From CAYXSX01 sp964467925 (GTDB taxonomy: Bacteria > Pseudomonadota > Alphaproteobacteria > Micavibrionales > Micavibrionaceae): 59,694 nucleotides of DNA. This document shows, one piece after another, positions 47,508 to 55,357 of the stretch (positions are counted from its first letter, which is position 1; every line of letters begins with the position of its first letter). Under the pieces are notes generated by a model. It was not told the DNA's origin. It saw only the letters and a program-made list of their open reading frames with translations, and did not search any database. The position numbers and the translations under genes were made by a program. The stretch spans positions 1 to 59,694 of the forward strand of contig CAYXSX010000010.1 of the NCBI GenBank assembly GCA_964467925.1, written 5' to 3'.

Positions 47508-48578
47508 ATGCCTAAAACACCTTCCTGCTGCGCCACCGATAAAAAACATCACGGGCACGGCGGATTTTCCTTCGACCTTATCCTGCACGGCAGTTTGCTG
47601 ATCATTCTGGCCGCGCTGGGCCTGCATTTCTCCGGCCAGTTTACGGGCACAGACATTCCCTATGCCACGCCATTTGCGCATGGCGTAATCGACCTCTTTT
47701 CAAAAATGTGGTGGGGAATTGTCGCCGGGCTAATCTTTGTTGGGTTGATGACAAAGGTTCCACGCGAATATTTCCGCGCCGCGCTGGGCCGCGGTGATAC
47801 GGTGGGCGGCATTTTCCGTGCCGCGCTTGCGGGGCTTTTGCTCGATCTTTGTTCCCACGGCATTCTGATGATCGGCGCGAAACTTTATGAACGCGGCGCG
47901 TCATTAGCGCAGGTCATGACCTTCCTGATCGCCAGCCCGTGGAACTCCTTTTCCATGACGCTGATTTTGTTTGCTCTTGTGGGCGTGAAATGGACGCTGA
48001 TCTTTATCGGCTTTTCCGCTGTGATCGCCATTGTCACCGGGTTTATCTACCTTGTCCTGACCAAACGCGGCGTGTTTGTCGAAAACCCGAACAAGGTAGA
48101 TAAAATCGATAATTTTTCCATGAAAGAAGACGCGAAAAGGCGCCTGAAAAATTTCCGTCCCGATAAAGCATTTTTCAAAGACGTCTTCATCGGCGGCTGG
48201 CATGAGGCAAAAATGCTGATCCGCTGGCTGTTGCTTGGCGTTGTTATCGCCGCCTCTATCCGCACTTTCGTTTCGCCGGAAATGTTTGCCGAATGGTTCG
48301 GCCCGACCGCCATCGGCCTGTTGTTAACACTGGTAGCCACCACGATTATCGAGGTTTGCTCCGAGGGCTCCTCCCCCATCGCCGCCGAACTTTTGAACCG
48401 CGCCGGTGCGCCGGGTAACGCCTTCACCTTCCTGATGGCCGGGGTCGCCACCGATTACACCGAAATGCTGATCATCCGTGAATTCACGAAAAAATGGGGA
48501 ATCGCCCTTTCCCTGCCGCTCATCACCGTACCGCAGGTCTTGTTGCTCGGTTACATCATGAACGTGATGGCGGGTTAG
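47508..48578 (+). CDS. YraQ/ArsP-type permease (UPF0718-like)
   Basis: The 356-aa protein begins with a Cys/His-rich tag (SCCATDKKHHGHGG), then about eight hydrophobic segments. It has the duplicated permease pattern: SHGILMIGAKLYERGASLAQVMTFLIASPWNSF in the first half and EVCSEGSSPIAAELLNRAGAPGNAFTFLMAGVATDYTEMLII in the second, matching SO_0444/ArsP/YraQ permeases. Members move metal or arsenical compounds in some bacteria. The CC and HHGHG tag suggests metal handling by inference. Its TAG stop overlaps the facing gene's stop by 4 bases (TTAG). Confidence 0.85.
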   Translation: MPKTPSCCATDKKHHGHGGFSFDLILHGSLLIILAALGLHFSGQFTGTDIPYATPFAHGVIDLFSKMWWGIVAGLIFVGLMTKVPREYFRAALGRGDTVGGIFRAALAGLLLDLCSHGILMIGAKLYERGASLAQVMTFLIASPWNSFSMTLILFALVGVKWTLIFIGFSAVIAIVTGFIYLVLTKRGVFVENPNKVDKIDNFSMKEDAKRRLKNFRPDKAFFKDVFIGGWHEAKMLIRWLLLGVVIAASIRTFVSPEMFAEWFGPTAIGLLLTLVATTIIEVCSEGSSPIAAELLNRAGAPGNAFTFLMAGVATDYTEMLIIREFTKKWGIALSLPLITVPQVLLLGYIMNVMAG

Positions 48579-49591
48579 GACTTACCCTTAAGCTGCGCCA
48601 GAATGGCGAATGGGGAGTCTTCCGGTTTTCTCTCTGCCTCGGCAGACATAACGCGTGCCTTGTTCTTATCCTTGTTTTTGACCTTGGGTCGCGAACGGCG
48701 CTTGCCGGATTCTTTTTTCGGCTTTTCCGCCCGCTCGGCTTTGGGCTTTTCCTTTTCCGACGCCTTGCCTTTTTTCAAACGGAAGGTCGCCAGTTCCGGT
48801 TTTACGTTTTCTTCCTTCTTATCTCTTTCTTCTTCCTTCTCACCTTCCGCCGGATCGAAAATTTTCGTATGCCCCATATCGGTCAGCACCGCATATAAAT
48901 CGGCGATGGGGCAACCCAGCCATTCCGCCATCTGGTGCTGTGCCTGAAACTTGCCCTTATCGGCGGCGTCATAAACCGCGCTGATCACACGATCGAGCAT
49001 GTCTATCCGCACCATCCGCCCGCCATAAAGCGGGTAGCCGATCATGCGGAAATAATCGGGGTCGGCCTCTACTCCTTGGGGCAAAACCTTGGACACCATA
49101 CCATCCGGCGGCGCATAAGCGGGCAAGGATTTATCATTATATAAATTCCAAAGCAGCGCCTTCATCTTCACAGCTGCGGGCTTGTTCAACTCCGGCATAA
49201 ACACCAATATCGGCCCCAGCCGGATTTTCAGCGCCCGCAGAGCACTGCGCATTTCGGTATCCAGCTTGACGATTTGTTCCTCTAATGTTTCACGTGGAAC
49301 AATCCCGCCTGCCCTATACAAAGCATTAGCGATCGCAGCCACAGGCCCCTCGCCTTCTTGCCCCTCCAGCGCCACAAGCGATTCCAGCGTGGCGGCAATA
49401 TGAGCATTTAACATTTTTTGAATTTCTTCCGCGCACGGAGAGTCATTGGCCTTAACGCCGGGACGCAAAAGGCTATCGCCTTTCACTACACGTCCTACTT
49501 CTTCACCAGGCAAAGGGTTGGCCGGATCGGCCTGTATAAAAATCCGACCGTCTTCGCGAAGGGATAAGCGGGGCTGCAGCGGGTTTACCAT
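48575..49591 (-). CDS. standalone C-terminal module of Suv3-like RNA/DNA helicase
   Basis: The 338-aa protein corresponds to the region after the helicase core in alphaproteobacterial Suv3/HelD-like proteins: SLREDGRIFIQADPANPLPG, then IQKMLNAHIAATLESLVAL, ALRALKIRLGPILVFMPELNKPAAVKMKALLW, MIGYPLYGGRMVRIDMLDRV, and a Lys/Glu-rich tail ending DSPFAILAQL. Those full proteins are near 1000 aa, with DEAD/DEAH and helicase C domains in front; here neither the same strand upstream nor the opposite frames contain a helicase core. The gene is intact as an open frame, so it may be a stable split product. The family assignment is from memory of the motif pattern. Confidence 0.75.
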   Translation of the reverse strand: MVNPLQPRLSLREDGRIFIQADPANPLPGEEVGRVVKGDSLLRPGVKANDSPCAEEIQKMLNAHIAATLESLVALEGQEGEGPVAAIANALYRAGGIVPRETLEEQIVKLDTEMRSALRALKIRLGPILVFMPELNKPAAVKMKALLWNLYNDKSLPAYAPPDGMVSKVLPQGVEADPDYFRMIGYPLYGGRMVRIDMLDRVISAVYDAADKGKFQAQHQMAEWLGCPIADLYAVLTDMGHTKIFDPAEGEKEEERDKKEENVKPELATFRLKKGKASEKEKPKAERAEKPKKESGKRRSRPKVKNKDKNKARVMSAEAERKPEDSPFAILAQLKGKS

Positions 49592-49655
49592 TGTACCTTT
49601 TTAGAATAACTTGATTACGCAAGACATGGTCAGATATAAAACGTTTAGAGGTCAC

Positions 49656-51197
49656 ATGTCCATGCTGTTTACCCGGATGCGGGTTATATTTTTATGCTTT
49701 CTTATTCTGGCTCCCGCGACGAGCATACCCGCCATGGCCGCACCAACGAAAATTACGCGCGAGGGAGCGGATAAGCTTCAGGCTCTGTTTGAAAATATAA
49801 TCAAAACCCGTCAGGACAGGCCCGCACAGGACACACCCACAACCGAATCCCCTACAGAAACAAAAGAGCCCGCCTATCAATTCGACGGCGAGATAACGGT
49901 GGAACTGGCCGACAGCTATTACGCGGTCACCCTGCCCTATATCACACTCAAAAATTATTTCGGCCTTTACGATTTAAAAATCGGTATTATCGCCATTAAC
50001 GTTACCCCGCACGAAACGCCAGGAAGATGGAATATGGCCATCGCCCTGCCGCCGCAGCTTTTCGTAAGCAATGCGGAAGGAAAAACCATGGCAACCATTG
50101 ATATAGGGGCGCAGCTAACAACGGGCGTGTGGGATGAAACCCTGAACTATATCGCGGCAAGCGATGCGATTTATCAGGACGTAACCATCACCAACGCAAA
50201 TAACGTCAAAACCCTGCGCCTTGGCGAAATTACGGTCAAAACCGACGGGCTGGAAAAAAGCACTCCTGCCGCATTTTCCGGCACGACCGATCTGGCGCTA
50301 AACAAGCTGGAACTCGTCAATCCAGACCTCTCCGTCACCAAACTCGGCTTCCTGAAAATGGCCGCGCAGGTGGAGGGGTTGGAGCGTTTCTGGGAACAGG
50401 CCATGGCCGATACAGCCGAACCCGCTCCCGCCCTGCCGTTTCTTGATAACCCTCCCGCCCAAATGGAAGTACGTTATGACGTCACGGATTTCGGCGTCTT
50501 CAATCCGAAAACAGATGAAACCGTATTCGCTCTTGATGATCTGGGCTTGCGTGTAAAAGGTCAGGACCTCAAAACCGATAATGGTATGCTGGATATAGAC
50601 CTCAATTACAGCGGCATGAAATCCGAAAACTTCCTGACCCCGCTAAACATCAGTGATATGGCGCTCGCCGTAGTGGTAACAAAAATTCCCGTGCTGCAAT
50701 TACTGGCCATACAGAAAAACGCCGCCGAAAGCGAAAGCGCGGGTCTATCCCTCATGTTTAAAATTCCATCCGTGCTATCCCAAACCGGAACGATCATCCG
50801 CGTGGAAAACTCCAAAACCGTGGGGCCAGATTACAGCGGTTCCATCAGCGCGGAAATTCAAGGCGATATAACAGCCGTGAACGCCATGACCGTGCAGGGC
50901 GGCGCGCGCGTCAACAACATGGATAATTTCATTAAAAGAATGCAGGGTTATAACGGCATGATTGCCGGCATGCTGGAACTCGCCAAACCTTTCGCCAAAA
51001 ACAGCGGCGGCGAAGAAGGCCAGCCGCTCATAAGCCGCTTTACCTTTACGATGGATAAAACAGGCAAGGTTTTGGTGAATGATCAGGATATCTCAAAACC
51101 TGTGAAAGACGCTACCGCCGCGACGCAAGGCGACGGCGGAGAAAATCCAGTCCCTTCACCGGACGCTACTTCAGAAGATACGGCACCAGCGCGTTAA
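49656..51197 (+). CDS. secreted hypothetical protein, 513 aa (DUF945-like possibility)
   Basis: The ATG at 49656 has an AGAGG site 6 bases upstream and gives MSMLFTRMRVIFLCFLILAPATSIPAMA, a Sec signal peptide, so the mature protein is exported. The rest is beta-rich with long repeating strands (YAVTLPYITLKNYFGLYDLKIG, FLKMAAQVEGLERFWEQAM, RFTFTMDKTGKVLVND), which resembles YdgA/DUF945-type proteins in feel, but no motif proves it. The C-terminus is low-complexity Asp/Pro. Its end overlaps the facing hemW gene by 32 bases. Confidence 0.7.
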   Translation: MSMLFTRMRVIFLCFLILAPATSIPAMAAPTKITREGADKLQALFENIIKTRQDRPAQDTPTTESPTETKEPAYQFDGEITVELADSYYAVTLPYITLKNYFGLYDLKIGIIAINVTPHETPGRWNMAIALPPQLFVSNAEGKTMATIDIGAQLTTGVWDETLNYIAASDAIYQDVTITNANNVKTLRLGEITVKTDGLEKSTPAAFSGTTDLALNKLELVNPDLSVTKLGFLKMAAQVEGLERFWEQAMADTAEPAPALPFLDNPPAQMEVRYDVTDFGVFNPKTDETVFALDDLGLRVKGQDLKTDNGMLDIDLNYSGMKSENFLTPLNISDMALAVVVTKIPVLQLLAIQKNAAESESAGLSLMFKIPSVLSQTGTIIRVENSKTVGPDYSGSISAEIQGDITAVNAMTVQGGARVNNMDNFIKRMQGYNGMIAGMLELAKPFAKNSGGEEGQPLISRFTFTMDKTGKVLVNDQDISKPVKDATAATQGDGGENPVPSPDATSEDTAPAR

Positions 51198-52290
51198 GAC
51201 GCAGCCAGCCTTCCCGTGTGGGAACAATCAGATCCCCTTCCCGCACCAGCCATCCTTCGGAGACCGCACTGGCAAGTTTTCCCTCATCAATATAACCGGG
51301 CGGCGGAACGAATCCCTCCCGCAACCGCAAGCCCATCATCACGGTTTCCACCGCTTCATCATCGCCGCCCAACGCCTCGAATGGATGCGCGCCGCAGTTT
51401 TTCTCCGCGACACGCTCCAACCAGATTTCCGGCGCGGCGTGTTCACGTGTTGCGTACTTTACGCCGCCCAATGTCACACGCCCGTGCGCTCCCGGCCCGA
51501 TGCCAATATAATCGTCATAATGCCAGTAGATCAAATTATGGCGGCATTCCTGCCCCGGCCTTGCATGATTGGAAACCTCATAAGCGGGCAGGTCTGCCCC
51601 CTCCAGAATATCCTGCGTCAGGTTGTAAAAATCCGCCGCCAGTTCCTCCCCCGGCATGGTGAACGTCCCTTGTAGGGACAGCGCATAAAACGGCGTCTTT
51701 TTTTCGATGGTTAATTGATAGAGCGAGAGATGATCGCCCGCATATTCCAGCGCTTGGGTGAGCTCCGCCCGCCATTCATCCAGTGTCTGTTCGGGTCGCG
51801 CATACATCAGATCAAAGCTGAACCGGTCGAAATATTTGCGCGCGATTTCGATAGCCTTAAGCGCTTCGGCGGCGCTGTGTTCGCGCCCCAGAAATTTCAG
51901 CACTTTGTCATCCAGAGCCTGCACGCCAAGTGAAACGCGGGTCACGCCCGCCTGCCGGAAGCCTGCGAATTTTTCGGCCTCCACCGATGTCGGGTTGGCC
52001 TCCAGCGTGACCTCCAAATCGTTATCAATGCGCCAGAGCTGCTGGATTTTACCAAGAATCGCGCCCACCGTTTCCGGCTCCATCAGTGACGGCGTCCCCC
52101 CGCCGAAAAAAACGGACGATATCCTCTGCCCCTGCGTAAGCGCGGCGTAATGCTCTAATGACCTAAGGTAGGCTTCGCGCCACGCCTCATGGTCAATACC
52201 CTCACGCACATGGGAATTGAAATCGCAATACGGGCACTTCGCCTTGCAAAACGGCCAGTGAATGTAAATTCCGGTGCGCATATTGTCCAT
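51166..52290 (-). CDS. hemW: radical SAM heme chaperone HemW
   Basis: HemW is a radical-SAM protein that binds heme and delivers it to targets; it was long annotated as oxygen-independent coproporphyrinogen oxidase. The 374-aa protein has the radical-SAM motif HWPFCKAKCPYCDFNSHV, then FFGGGTPSLMEP, LEANPTSVEAEKF, RVSLGVQALDDKVLKFLGREH, FDLMYARPEQ and GIGPGAHGRVTLGG. The first Cys of CxxxCxxC plus the trailing CDFNSH region match HemW rather than HemN. It is the last gene of the rph-rdgB-hemW set, separated from rdgB by a family B repeat. Confidence 0.94.
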   Translation of the reverse strand: MDNMRTGIYIHWPFCKAKCPYCDFNSHVREGIDHEAWREAYLRSLEHYAALTQGQRISSVFFGGGTPSLMEPETVGAILGKIQQLWRIDNDLEVTLEANPTSVEAEKFAGFRQAGVTRVSLGVQALDDKVLKFLGREHSAAEALKAIEIARKYFDRFSFDLMYARPEQTLDEWRAELTQALEYAGDHLSLYQLTIEKKTPFYALSLQGTFTMPGEELAADFYNLTQDILEGADLPAYEVSNHARPGQECRHNLIYWHYDDYIGIGPGAHGRVTLGGVKYATREHAAPEIWLERVAEKNCGAHPFEALGGDDEAVETVMMGLRLREGFVPPPGYIDEGKLASAVSEGWLVREGDLIVPTREGWLRLNALVPYLLK

Positions 52291-52305
52291 TGCACCCTAC
52301 CTGTA

Positions 52306-52383
52306 TGTCATCCTGAGCGAAGCGAAGGATCTCTTGAATAAACAAAAGATATCCTTCAGTCGTTGCACTCCTTCAGGATGACA
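52306..52383. repeat. family B palindromic repeat
   Basis: It begins TGTCATCCTGAGCGAAGCG and ends CCTTCAGGATGACA, with AAGGATCTC and AGATATCCTTC inside. It lies between rdgB and hemW, which would otherwise be a tight unit. Confidence 0.9.
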
Positions 52384-52394
52384 ACGTAAGGACA

Positions 52395-52985
52395 TCACAA
52401 AAACCGCTCTTTCAGCTTCTTAAACGCATCAGCGCGGTGGGAGATTTTGTGCTTTTGCTCCGGCTCCATTTCGGCGAAGGTCATATCATATCCGCGCGGC
52501 ACGAAAATGGGATCATAGCCGAATCCCTTATCACCGCGCGGCGGCCAGACGATATGCCCTTCCACGCGCCCCTCGAAAACTTCTTCTCTTCCATCGGGCC
52601 AGCAAAGCGCCAAAACGCAAATGAACGCCGCGCTTTTATCTTCGAACTCGTTCAGAGAACTCATAACTGTTTCCATCGCTTTGCCGAAATCCTTGTCCGG
52701 CCCTGCCCAGCGTGCGGAATATATACCGGGTGCGCCACCCAGCGCGCTTACCGCCAGCCCGCTATCATCGGCCAGACATAGCTGGCCCGATTCCTTCGCC
52801 CCGCTACGCGCCTTGATCAGCGCGTTTGCAACAAAGGTTTCTCCGTCCTCGACAGGTTCTGATAAACCAAGCTCTCCGGCAGCAAGAACCTTCTCTACCC
52901 GTCCGGCCAACAGTTCGGCAATCTCTTTCGCCTTGCCCTTGTTATGCGTGGCAATCACCAGTTCTTTTTCCTGCAAACCGCTCAT
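52395..52985 (-). CDS. rdgB: XTP/dITP pyrophosphatase (RdgB/HAM1)
   Basis: RdgB hydrolyses deaminated purine triphosphates such as dITP and XTP to keep them out of nucleic acids. The 196-aa protein has the family's VIATHNKGKAKEIAELL, AKESGQLCLADDSGLAVSALGGAPGIYSARWAG, and GYDPIFVPRGYDMTFAEM, with a final SHRADAFKKL. Length is standard. Its start is 4 bases after the rph stop on the same strand, so the two are cotranscribed. The order rph-rdgB-hemW is a common alphaproteobacterial arrangement. Confidence 0.95.
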   Translation of the reverse strand: MSGLQEKELVIATHNKGKAKEIAELLAGRVEKVLAAGELGLSEPVEDGETFVANALIKARSGAKESGQLCLADDSGLAVSALGGAPGIYSARWAGPDKDFGKAMETVMSSLNEFEDKSAAFICVLALCWPDGREEVFEGRVEGHIVWPPRGDKGFGYDPIFVPRGYDMTFAEMEPEQKHKISHRADAFKKLKERFL

Positions 52986-52988
52986 GGA

Positions 52989-53708
52989 CTATAGCCCCAG
53001 AACTTCCTTTTGCTTCGCCGCCAGGTCGTTACAGCCCTGCTTGGCAAGCTCCAGCAGCGCCAGAAATTCCGCCTCGCTAAACGGCTCTTTCTCCGCCGTG
53101 CCCTGAATTTCACAAATTCCGCCCTTGCCGGTAATCACGAAATTAGCATCCGTATCGGCGGTTGAGTCCTCGTCATAATCCAGATCAAGCACAGGCGTGC
53201 CGTTATACACGCCGCAGGAAATCGCGCTCACAGTATCGGTCATCGGCACGTTCTCCAGCAGCCCTACCTTCACAAGATGCTGCATCGCCAAGTGTAAGGC
53301 CACGAACCCACCCGTGATCGCCGCCGTACGCGTACCGCCATCGGCCTGAATGACGTCACAATCCACGCGCACCTGCCGCTCGCCCAGTGCTTTCATATCC
53401 ACAACGGCGCGAAGAGCACGACCGATCAGGCGCTGGATTTCCTGCGTCCGGCCCGACTGTTTCCCCTTGGCCGCTTCGCGGTCCATACGCTGGCCCGTGG
53501 AGCGCGGCAACATACCATATTCCGCCGTCACCCATCCGGCTCCGGTATTCCGCATCCAGCCCGGCACGCTTTCATCGACGCTGGCAGTACACAGCACATG
53601 CGTATCGCCGAATTTCACCATGCACGAGCCTTCCGCGTGTTTGGAAACGTTCGGAATAATCTCTATCGTTCTTAGTTCGTTGGCGCCGCGGGCCGAAGGT
53701 CTTGTCAT
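52989..53708 (-). CDS. rph: ribonuclease PH
   Basis: RNase PH is a phosphorolytic 3'-5' exoribonuclease that trims tRNA 3' ends. The 239-aa protein has MTRPSARGANELRTIEIIPNVSKHAEGSCMVKFGDTHVLC, PGWMRNTGAGWVTAEYGMLPRSTGQRMDREA, RTQEIQRLIGRALRAVVDMKALGERQVRVDCDVIQADGGTRTAAITGG, and the C-terminal DLDYDEDSTADTDANFVI. Full length and canonical. It heads the rph-rdgB-hemW set and is divergent from grpE (101 bases between starts). Confidence 0.97.
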   Translation of the reverse strand: MTRPSARGANELRTIEIIPNVSKHAEGSCMVKFGDTHVLCTASVDESVPGWMRNTGAGWVTAEYGMLPRSTGQRMDREAAKGKQSGRTQEIQRLIGRALRAVVDMKALGERQVRVDCDVIQADGGTRTAAITGGFVALHLAMQHLVKVGLLENVPMTDTVSAISCGVYNGTPVLDLDYDEDSTADTDANFVITGKGGICEIQGTAEKEPFSEAEFLALLELAKQGCNDLAAKQKEVLGL

Positions 53709-53809
53709 TTCGCTTTCCTTTTCCTATTTATACTATCCAGCGTTGCAAGGCTGCACTTTAGGGGCAGACGCCATTGCCCGCAAGATGTGAATCCGATATA
53801 GGTAAAAAG

Positions 53810-54478
53810 ATGAGCAATACAGAGCCACACGCAAACGATACCCCCGATGATCAGGACCCCTTGGCCCCCACGCCCGAGGATACCGCCGCCGAACAACTGC
53901 CGCCCGAGCTTCAGGCGCAGGAAGCCGCCTCGCAGGAAGACCCGGTTTTAGCCGCACTTCAGGCCGAGCTTGACGACACCAAAGATAAACTCCTGCGTGC
54001 GCTGGCCGAGGCCGAAAACACGCGCCGCCGCGCTTCCAAGGAACGCGACGATGCCGGAAGCTATGCAATTTCAGCGTTTGCCCGCGACATTTTAAGCGTG
54101 GCCGATAACCTGCGCCGTGCGATTGACGCCACGCCTGCCGAAGCCCTAGAAGACGAGCGCATTAAAAATCTGTTCGACGGTATTGAAGCGACCGAGCGTG
54201 AATTGCTGGCCGCGTTTGAGAAAAATCATGTGAAAAAGCTCGACCCGCTGGGCGAGAAATTCGACCCCAATTTCCACGAGGTCATGTTCGAAAGCCCCGG
54301 CACCGGCAAACCCGCGGGCACGGTGTTTCAGGTGATGGAAGTTGGTTACAAGCTCAAAGACCGCTTACTGCGCCCGGCGCGCGTCGGCGTGGCGAAGGGG
54401 GATGGCGGGGAAGCGCTCGCCGATCAAGAAAAACCAACATCGACGTCACCGGGCGGGAATTTGAATACGGAAGCTTAA
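53810..54478 (+). CDS. grpE: nucleotide exchange factor GrpE
   Basis: GrpE releases ADP from DnaK. The 222-aa protein has an acidic disordered N-terminus, the long coiled helix (LAALQAELDDTKDKLLRALAEAENTRRRASKERDDAG), then DILSVADNLRRAIDA, and the beta-domain with the family signature FDPNFHEVMFESPGTGKPAGTVFQVMEVGYKLKDRLLRPARVGVAKG. The ATG at 53810 follows a weak AAAAAG site. In many alphaproteobacteria hrcA lies just upstream; it is absent here. dnaK follows after an orphan gene on the opposite strand. The stop overlaps that orphan's stop by 4 bases (TTAA). Confidence 0.95.
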   Translation: MSNTEPHANDTPDDQDPLAPTPEDTAAEQLPPELQAQEAASQEDPVLAALQAELDDTKDKLLRALAEAENTRRRASKERDDAGSYAISAFARDILSVADNLRRAIDATPAEALEDERIKNLFDGIEATERELLAAFEKNHVKKLDPLGEKFDPNFHEVMFESPGTGKPAGTVFQVMEVGYKLKDRLLRPARVGVAKGDGGEALADQEKPTSTSPGGNLNTEA

Positions 54479-55068
54479 CCCCGTGCAGGCGTTTCCGGTT
54501 CCGGATGCGCCGCATCCCATTTTGCGCGTTTTGTACGCAACTCTTCTGTTCTTTGTAATAAAATCTTCTCTCCCCGCACCAAAAAATCGGCAAGGCGCTC
54601 AAAATATTGTTCAATTTGCGAAGCTGTTGGAATGTCTTGATGTCCAGGCCGCCATTCTATAGAGAGCGTCCTTAACTTTAAACGGCCATCAGCAAACCTC
54701 TGATATTTTAAATCTCTCAAAAGTTCCTCTTGAATGTAAAGAGCAAACAGATACGGAGAACTATCATAAAAACGAAAACTAAAATCAGACGGTTTCGAAT
54801 TTGGAACTATAACACCACCGCGTCTGGCGTCACGTGCTCTTTTAGTTCCTCCAACAAGCCCCCAATTATCACGACGAAACGACCACCCAACGCCTTGTAC
54901 ATCCACTTTCAGACAATCTCCATTACGCCTAGCAAAAAACGTTTCTATGATACTTTTGGACTGCGCAACTCTCAGAAATTCATCCAGCAAACGCGCACCT
55001 TCAGGTAGATTAAGCCCATCTGGCTCGATCTGCCTGCGTGCACGCTCAAACATTCTCTCAAAATTCAT
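54475..55068 (-). CDS. orphan hypothetical protein, 197 aa
   Basis: The 197-aa frame begins MNFERMFERARRQIEPDGLN and is mixed alpha/beta, with an Arg-rich middle (GWSFRRDNWGLVGGTKRARDARRG) and a charged helical C-terminus (QIEQYFERLADFLVRGEK then RTEELRTKRAKWD). I recognise no family. It is AT-rich compared with grpE and dnaK and sits between them on the other strand, splitting the chaperone set. Its stop overlaps the grpE stop at TTAA. It probably arrived by transfer. Confidence 0.6.
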   Translation of the reverse strand: MNFERMFERARRQIEPDGLNLPEGARLLDEFLRVAQSKSIIETFFARRNGDCLKVDVQGVGWSFRRDNWGLVGGTKRARDARRGGVIVPNSKPSDFSFRFYDSSPYLFALYIQEELLRDLKYQRFADGRLKLRTLSIEWRPGHQDIPTASQIEQYFERLADFLVRGEKILLQRTEELRTKRAKWDAAHPEPETPARG

Positions 55069-55149
55069 AATCCAAAAGCTCCTTAAAAAACTACGGAACT
55101 TACCATTACCTATAAATTATGTCAAAAAAAATTACCGAGATACGTAGCC

Positions 55150-55180
55150 CTTGAATTCAAAGAGCATATTTTTATATAAT
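55150..55180 (+). promoter_or_regulatory. putative heat-shock-type promoter upstream of dnaK
   Basis: CTTG at 55150-55153 is followed, after a 17-base spacer, by TTTATAT at 55171-55177, close to the alphaproteobacterial RpoH consensus CTTG-N17-CYTATNT (one mismatch). The same stretch also reads TTGAAT-N18-TATAAT, a vegetative promoter, so both holoenzymes might use it. It lies about 180 bases upstream of the dnaK ATG, leaving a long leader that contains the hairpin element at 55237-55317. Confidence 0.5.
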
Positions 55181-55236
55181 AATAAAAGTGACAAAGTGCT
55201 GTGCAAAACGGGCTTTGAACGGTAAGTTGCCTAATT

Positions 55237-55317
55237 GATTTTCGATCTGGCGCGGCACAAGGAGCGAAGCGTACAAAACGTACGTGAGCGACGAGTAACA
55301 AAGCCAGAGCGGAAAGC
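55237..55317 (+). other. structured leader element before dnaK (nested hairpins)
   Basis: Outer arms GATTTTCGATCTGGC (55237-55251) and GCCAGAGCGGAAAGC (55303-55317) pair with 12 of 15 matches. An inner perfect hairpin CGTAC/GTACG encloses AAAAC at 55270-55284. GGAGCG and GAGCGACGAG flank the inner stem. A second element of the same design but different arm sequence precedes dnaJ (57435-57524). It is likely a structured RNA leader or repeat; the function is unknown. Confidence 0.6.
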
Positions 55318-55357
55318 AGGACGGCAACAAGTCTTGCTTAATGAAGGAGATAAAAAT

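Noticed and set aside
53709..53809. Search for a CIRCE element between rph and grpE
   Set aside because: No TTAGCACTC-N9-GAGTGCTAA-like inverted repeat is present in the 101-base gap.
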